Assembly: GCA_017469425.1 (NCBI GenBank)
Contig: JAFUGJ010000036.1
Coordinates: forward strand, 1 to 64,000
Length of the DNA stretch: 64,000 bases
Reading direction: 5' to 3'
From: Bacteroidales bacterium
Lineage (GTDB): Bacteria; Bacteroidota; Bacteroidia; Bacteroidales; UBA932
Part shown: positions 59,773 to 64,000 of the stretch, in pieces
How the letters are laid out: every line of letters starts with the position of its first letter
How positions within the stretch are numbered: the stretch's first letter is position 1
Translations under genes and position numbers: made by a program
Notes under the pieces: model-generated
What the model saw: only the letters and a program-made list of their open reading frames with translations
The model's database searches: none
What the model was told of the DNA's origin: nothing

Positions 59773-60980
59773 GACAATGCTTTACGATACCTTAAAACTA
59801 ACCTATAGTACTCCCTGTAGTACACATACAGATAATAGAAAAGGCTGAACCACAAGATGTTCGTATAAAATGCAGCATAATAACTTATAGTAAAGGAGCA
59901 CCCGAGAAGCATCACGGACTCTGCGCGCATGAGATAAGGCATGCATTTGGAAAACAGGGCGGCTATAGGGTAATACAAAAAGAGAATGACAGGAATTATT
60001 CCAAACTGATTCCAAAAACCAATCAGCCCGACATCAGAGTTATATATACCTTCCTCCATGAGATCCTGCATCAAGCTTGTGGTTTTTGCACTTATGAAGC
60101 CATGTCCGAAAATACCGGTGAACCAATTGGTATCGGCCTCGAATAGAAAATATGCATAGGCGCGGATTCTGTTGTATTCGTCGCCGCTGTCAAGGTCTGA
60201 AACGGTTTCTTCAAACAAAGTTCCGATGATGCCGGACGCGAAGTACAGCCCCACAACGAGCATGACTGCACCAAGACCTATCACCAGGTACTTACGCTTT
60301 GTCTTGATGGTAAGCACAGTGTAGGCAAGAACCGGCAATACTATGAAAAGCGTGCTTCTGTTCTGGATAATCAGAAAAGAAAGGACATACAACAGAACTT
60401 TGACCAGATAATCCGACCTGAATGAACTGCGGAGCTTCTGGCAGTAATAAAACAATGGGAAGGTCAAAAGCGGAAGCCCTTCCCCAAAATTCAGGTTGGC
60501 GGAAACATCTTCCACCCTTTCCATTATCTCAACCTTGACTTCCGGCAAAATGAAAAGACCGGGAACATAAGTACGCATCAAGGTTGTCAGGACGAATGCA
60601 ACGGAAAAGATATCCAGCGACCATATAAGTTCTCTGGGCTTTGGTCTCAAATATAACAAAACGGGGATACACACCCAGAAATACTCTTTGCGATATGCAA
60701 TCAGCGAAGTTAAAAGCGACTGGTGCATATACACATATACGGACAGCATCGATACGAAAATACTTCCCAAAATGAGGATTACGGGAATAATGTTCGGATA
60801 AGTATCGAGCCTGTGTCTGGTTTTTCTCGGGAATATCGCAAAGGAAAGGAGCAGCCAGCCGAACAGCAATACGAACCCTGCCATTCCGGAACCAATGTTC
60901 AACACATTGGCAAACGGTTTCATGTCGAAACAGTTGCAGGCGAGAAGCAACAGCACGAGAAAGTAAATGCGCCTGTTCAT
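59769..60980 (-). CDS. O-antigen/capsule polymerase (Wzy-like)
   Basis: A 403-residue inner-membrane protein with about ten to eleven hydrophobic helices and a large periplasmic loop near 265-335 (SDLDSGDEYNRIRAYAYFLFEADTNWFTGIFGHGF), typical of Wzy polymerases. Low sequence conservation is normal for the family. Its place between glycosyltransferase genes, with Wzz and Wzx in the same locus, supports the role of joining repeat units on the periplasmic side. It overlaps the next genes by 4 bp at both ends. Confidence 0.83.
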   Translation of the reverse strand: MNRRIYFLVLLLLACNCFDMKPFANVLNIGSGMAGFVLLFGWLLLSFAIFPRKTRHRLDTYPNIIPVILILGSIFVSMLSVYVYMHQSLLTSLIAYRKEYFWVCIPVLLYLRPKPRELIWSLDIFSVAFVLTTLMRTYVPGLFILPEVKVEIMERVEDVSANLNFGEGLPLLTFPLFYYCQKLRSSFRSDYLVKVLLYVLSFLIIQNRSTLFIVLPVLAYTVLTIKTKRKYLVIGLGAVMLVVGLYFASGIIGTLFEETVSDLDSGDEYNRIRAYAYFLFEADTNWFTGIFGHGFISAKTTSLMQDLMEEGIYNSDVGLIGFWNQFGIIPVILFLYYPIAALFSKCMPYLMRAESVMLLGCSFTISYYAAFYTNILWFSLFYYLYVYYREYYRLVLRYRKALS

Positions 60981-62008
60981 TGCAACAAAAAGTCCAGCCA
61001 GTTGTCCAACCTGTATTTATCGACAATCCTGCGTATATCCGCAGGCATTTGATAAGCGGAAAGCATGAAATTGCGAAGTGCCTCCCGGTCGCAGGAAGAT
61101 GCATCCTCAACAATCAATATCTGCGCAGGATCGTAAAAATCATACTCTTTCACGCTCTTATTATTCGTGACAATCTTTTTGCCTGCCCCCAAAGCCCACA
61201 TGAAACGGGCGGTAAGTCCGTCCTGATGGGGAGCATTGGTATCCACGACCAAACTTGCCTTCGCCATCAGAGCACGATATTCTTCCGGTGGGATAGGAGC
61301 ATGTATGGTCATGTCGGAGCGGTATGCCTCGATAGGAATACGACGGGGCTTGTGAAGGATTCTGCGTATCAAATCCCTCACCAAAAACATGGTTTCATTT
61401 GGAATCAACTTCGCATAGATATTCAAGCGATGTGGAACACCGGCCTTGTCTGCTTCTTCCCGGACCAATTTGAATAATTCGAAACGCGGTTTCTGATAAG
61501 CTCCGCAACTGAAGATATAGGGCGTATCGTCCCTTTTGTTATCGGTGCCGCCATCAACCCAGTAAATCGGGAGGAATGCGATATTGAATTTTACCGCCTC
61601 TTCCCTGTCAAAAGTGGCAATCCTCTCGAAATAACGGAAGTTTTTGTCGAAAGGATAAATTCCCCTTACAGTATCGAACAGATAATTTACCGCTTTCATG
61701 CCGGGATTGCGCCCCTTGAGGATTTCAAATACACAAGGATGTATGGATACGCCATCCAGCACGAATAACAAGTCGTAACGGCCACTATGCTCCGGCTGCG
61801 ACAATCTGTCCTTCCACTCATGTTCAATTCTCCGGGCATAGGCGGACGGGGTTTGACGATACATACCGCCGGAAGCGCGATAGTCCGGATCCTCTTCTCT
61901 CAAATCTTCCGGGATAAAGTCCACCTCATATCCTTTCTGTTCCAGTCCGGCCACGATGTCCTTATACAGGCCCATATAATCGGTGCCTATGAAAAGAGCT
62001 TTCATCAT
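60977..62008 (-). CDS. CgeB/DUF3880-like glycosyltransferase
   Basis: A 343-residue protein resembling the Spore-maturation CgeB / Glyco_trans_1_2 group. N-terminus MKALFIGTDYMGLYKDIVAGLEQKGYEVDF, then YDLLFVLDGVSIHP, YIFSCGAYQKPRFELF and a C-terminal ALMAKASLVVDTNAPHQDGLTARFMWALGAGKKIVTNN resembling donor-site motifs. Two start codons are adjacent (62008, 62005). It overlaps the acetyltransferase gene by 4 bp. Substrate unknown. Confidence 0.8.
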   Translation of the reverse strand: MMKALFIGTDYMGLYKDIVAGLEQKGYEVDFIPEDLREEDPDYRASGGMYRQTPSAYARRIEHEWKDRLSQPEHSGRYDLLFVLDGVSIHPCVFEILKGRNPGMKAVNYLFDTVRGIYPFDKNFRYFERIATFDREEAVKFNIAFLPIYWVDGGTDNKRDDTPYIFSCGAYQKPRFELFKLVREEADKAGVPHRLNIYAKLIPNETMFLVRDLIRRILHKPRRIPIEAYRSDMTIHAPIPPEEYRALMAKASLVVDTNAPHQDGLTARFMWALGAGKKIVTNNKSVKEYDFYDPAQILIVEDASSCDREALRNFMLSAYQMPADIRRIVDKYRLDNWLDFLLQ

Positions 62009-62607
62009 TTTATAAAATCACCTTTCGAATCAGTCCGGCGCCAGTTTTCCGTTTCAAAATCATATCGTTTCACAATTCTGGCCGGAGCACCGACGGCAAC
62101 GCAATAATCCGGAATATCGGAAGTAACGACTGAATTCGCCCCGACAACGCTGTGAGCACCGACCGAAGCTCCTATAACGCAGACATTCTCTCCTATCCAG
62201 CAACCTTCTCCGATTGAAACAGGTTTCTTCTGAATTACCCCCTGCGCTATGACAGGAACATTCGGATTGGAATAACAATGCTGATTGTCGGCAATATAGA
62301 CTTTGTCGGCAATCAGAGCGTTTTTCGATATATGAATCTTCTCGGTCGCATAGATATGGGCGAAACGACCTATCCTTACTCCGTCCTCAATTACGATTGA
62401 GCACTCTGCGGCCCCGGTGAGAGGGCGCGCTGCAAGCCAGCACCCAGAGTATATTCCTACATTCCGGCCGATAAAAATACTGCGACTTCCTTCTATCTTA
62501 TCCGGTTTACTGATTCTGGAAGACCTCCCGAAAGCACCGAACCTGTACCGATTGACTAAAAGCCGGGCCAGACCGACAGGTTTATGGACAATGTCTGCGA
62601 TTCTCAT
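62005..62607 (-). CDS. Hexapeptide-repeat acyltransferase (WbbJ-like)
   Basis: A 200-residue left-handed beta-helix transferase. Hexapeptide repeats run from about 50 to 180 (SIVIEDGVRIGRFAHIYA, VSIGEGCWIGENVCVIGASVGAHSVVGANSVV), with the late CVAVGAPARIVKRYD motif. It would O-acetylate (or otherwise acylate) a sugar of the polysaccharide. It overlaps both neighbours by 4 bp, in tight translational coupling. Confidence 0.9.
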   Translation of the reverse strand: MRIADIVHKPVGLARLLVNRYRFGAFGRSSRISKPDKIEGSRSIFIGRNVGIYSGCWLAARPLTGAAECSIVIEDGVRIGRFAHIYATEKIHISKNALIADKVYIADNQHCYSNPNVPVIAQGVIQKKPVSIGEGCWIGENVCVIGASVGAHSVVGANSVVTSDIPDYCVAVGAPARIVKRYDFETENWRRTDSKGDFIK

Positions 62608-63263
62608 TTAAGTAATTTCGAATTGGAAAACAACTTATATTCCGAAGCTATTTTATCTTCAGGCCAATCCCACCACTTCAGCTCAAGGAGCCGCTCGATT
62701 TCCCCGGTTTCGAAGCGGTATCGGATTATTTTTGCAGGGTTTCCACCAACGATGGCATAGGGGGGAACATCTTTGGTTACGACAGAACCGGCTGCGATGA
62801 CAGCTCCATTTCCGATGCGGATGCCGCCAAGGAGCAGAACATTGCTTCCAATCCAGACATCGTTTTCGATTACCAACTGATAATAATTCTCACCCTCAGG
62901 GTACTTGAAAATTCCTTCAAACAGCGGCTTTCCCCGGTGAAAAGTATATCCCAACTGAGAAGTCGTATCGTAATAAAAGGCCGGATGAGTTGTAGCAAAA
63001 ACGGAGGTAGGATGATTTCCAAGACATACACTCACGCCATCGGCGATACTGCAGTAGCCGCCTATCTTTGTGAACCTGAAAACAGAACCTTCACCAACAT
63101 AAGAGCACCTGCCCATTGCCGAATTGGAAAATATCGTATTGTCAGACACTTTATTCCTGCCTTCAAACTCGGAACCAAGCACATAGGTATTCTTACCGAA
63201 AACAGCCTTCGACCGATTCTTGATTTTATATAGGAAATTCTTTGCTGCAATAACAGGTTTCAT
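62604..63263 (-). CDS. CatB-related O-acetyltransferase
   Basis: A 219-residue xenobiotic-acetyltransferase-type enzyme with left-handed beta-helix repeats. GNHPTSVFATTHPAFYYD carries the active-site His region, and NDVWIGSNVLLLGGIRIGNGAVIAAGSVVTKDVPPYAIVGGNPAKIIRYRF is the family signature. In this locus it most likely acetylates a sugar of the repeat unit rather than an antibiotic. It is the second of two adjacent acetyltransferases. Confidence 0.92.
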   Translation of the reverse strand: MKPVIAAKNFLYKIKNRSKAVFGKNTYVLGSEFEGRNKVSDNTIFSNSAMGRCSYVGEGSVFRFTKIGGYCSIADGVSVCLGNHPTSVFATTHPAFYYDTTSQLGYTFHRGKPLFEGIFKYPEGENYYQLVIENDVWIGSNVLLLGGIRIGNGAVIAAGSVVTKDVPPYAIVGGNPAKIIRYRFETGEIERLLELKWWDWPEDKIASEYKLFSNSKLLK

Positions 63264-63274
63264 ATTCTATGCTT

Positions 63275-64000
63275 TTATTTATTCCATATACCTGTAGCTT
63301 TTCCACTCAGCAATTTGCCGACTTGAATGTGAAAAATGAGTCCATACATCAAATTGATGAAAATCATGGAGGCCAGCACCCCGTATGCCCCAATATACCG
63401 GCTAAGGAACAGTGAAAGGGGTATGTGGAGCAACATGCCAACGACAACAATTACAGTCTCAAGCTGTATCTTTCCCATACCAACTATGAGCGTACCATTC
63501 AAATTCATCCAGCAATAAACAATGATATACAAGCCGACGACGCAGGTCATGGTGAAAGGGATTTCCGCCCTGCCATCCAGCCAAAAATGATAAAACGGGC
63601 CGGATAGGGCAATCATCATCAGACATGCCGCTGCAGAGAGGGCGAAGACTAAATGCATCCGTTTTCGCATTTGCCTCATCCACTCATAGTCGCGTTTGAC
63701 GAAAGCATCGGTATAAGCAGGCCACAGGGGGGCGGTGATTGCGGTATATACCATCATTGCAAGACTCAGATACCTGTAGGCGAGGTTGTATGATGTAACC
63801 TGCAAGGGTGATGACACATTCGAAATAAGCAGATTGGTCGACTGGTACAGCACCACAACCTGTACATTGATGATGAAAAACTTGTATCCAAGGGAAAACA
63901 AGCTTCCGAAATATTTCCTGTCTGCGCAGGAAAAACTTGGTGACACAGCACGGAATGGACCGGAAAACAGTATAAGCGTGGCAATAATGGTTACTATGAT
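63275..64000 (-). CDS. Polysaccharide flippase (Wzx / MATE-like), partial at window end
   Basis: At least 241 residues of a polytopic membrane protein; the frame is open to the last base of the window, so the N-terminus lies outside. About six hydrophobic helices are visible (for example FFIINVQVVVLYQSTNLLI, LVFALSAAACLMMIAL, VGLYIIVYCWMNLNGTLIVGMG, LETVIVVVGMLLHIPLSLFL). The pattern of paired helices and LAYRYLSLAMMVYTAITAPLWPAYTDAFVKRD fits O-antigen/capsule flippases, which move lipid-linked repeat units across the inner membrane. A GTG at 63946 is not a true start. Confidence 0.85.
   Translation of the reverse strand: MIVTIIATLILFSGPFRAVSPSFSCADRKYFGSLFSLGYKFFIINVQVVVLYQSTNLLISNVSSPLQVTSYNLAYRYLSLAMMVYTAITAPLWPAYTDAFVKRDYEWMRQMRKRMHLVFALSAAACLMMIALSGPFYHFWLDGRAEIPFTMTCVVGLYIIVYCWMNLNGTLIVGMGKIQLETVIVVVGMLLHIPLSLFLSRYIGAYGVLASMIFINLMYGLIFHIQVGKLLSGKATGIWNK

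Noticed and set aside
1..64000. CRISPR arrays
   Set aside because: No set of regularly spaced short repeats was seen; the repeats found are the hsdS copies and isolated inverted repeats.
1..64000. Complete insertion sequences or transposase genes
   Set aside because: No transposase motif was recognised; the only recombinase is the tyrosine enzyme at 1438-2244.

Overview
The window looks like a chromosome segment of a Bacteroidota bacterium, most likely a gut-type member of the order Bacteroidales with a moderately high G+C content. The evidence is repeated Bacteroides-type promoters (-7 element TAnnTTTG, sometimes with a TTTG-like -33 box about 19-20 nt upstream), the scarcity of Shine-Dalgarno sites, lipoprotein glycosidases (GH92, a GH106-like enzyme), a TonB-dependent receptor with a HYC_CC_PP-type partner, KilA-N, DUF3791/DUF3990 genes, and an SLBB export protein next to a polysaccharide locus. 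Genus cannot be fixed from sequence reading alone.

Layout. 1-2.3 kb: the edge of a phase-variable type I restriction locus, with a two-module silent hsdS cassette carrying internal repeats and a tyrosine recombinase. 2.4 kb: tRNA-Ala(CGC). 2.5-25.8 kb: mostly core genes. These include a GH2 beta-galactosidase divergent from luxS, a TonB receptor with a HYC_CC_PP-like gene, an AraC-HdeD pair, an unknown membrane protein-exonuclease-rlmI operon, an aminotransferase-C1 peptidase-pssA operon, a GH92 mannosidase, a KilA-N gene, gap, surE-lpxB, and a lipid kinase-sulfatase pair. 25.8-29.2 kb: an S41 protease lipoprotein and a BIG2/FISUMP-like lipoprotein with an abrupt change of base composition inside the gene.

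29.2-36.6 kb is the accessory part. It holds a DUF3791-DUF3990-DUF3791-like module (DUF3990 frameshifted), a graveyard of gene fragments, two uncharacterised genes, and a divergent NUDIX / VWA-ADP-ribosylglycohydrolase-DUF1810 cluster in which DUF1810 has an in-frame stop. The density of predicted ADP-ribose-related proteins here is the most interesting functional signal in the window, but the grouping is an inference.

36.6-46.7 kb: a long leftward operon (DUF937-like, mnmA, FAD-dependent oxidoreductase, small protein, dicarboxylate symporter, redox protein), a GH106-like glycosidase, and a Y-family polymerase with a YolD-like partner. 46.7-64 kb: one leftward extracellular/capsular polysaccharide locus, from a Wzx flippase (cut by the window end) through acetyltransferases, Wzy, glycosyltransferases, LicD plus cytidylyltransferase, WecG and the initiating sugar-phosphate transferase. 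It continues into the Wza/Wzz-like export genes, a nucleotidyltransferase-like protein and a GH29 fucosidase.
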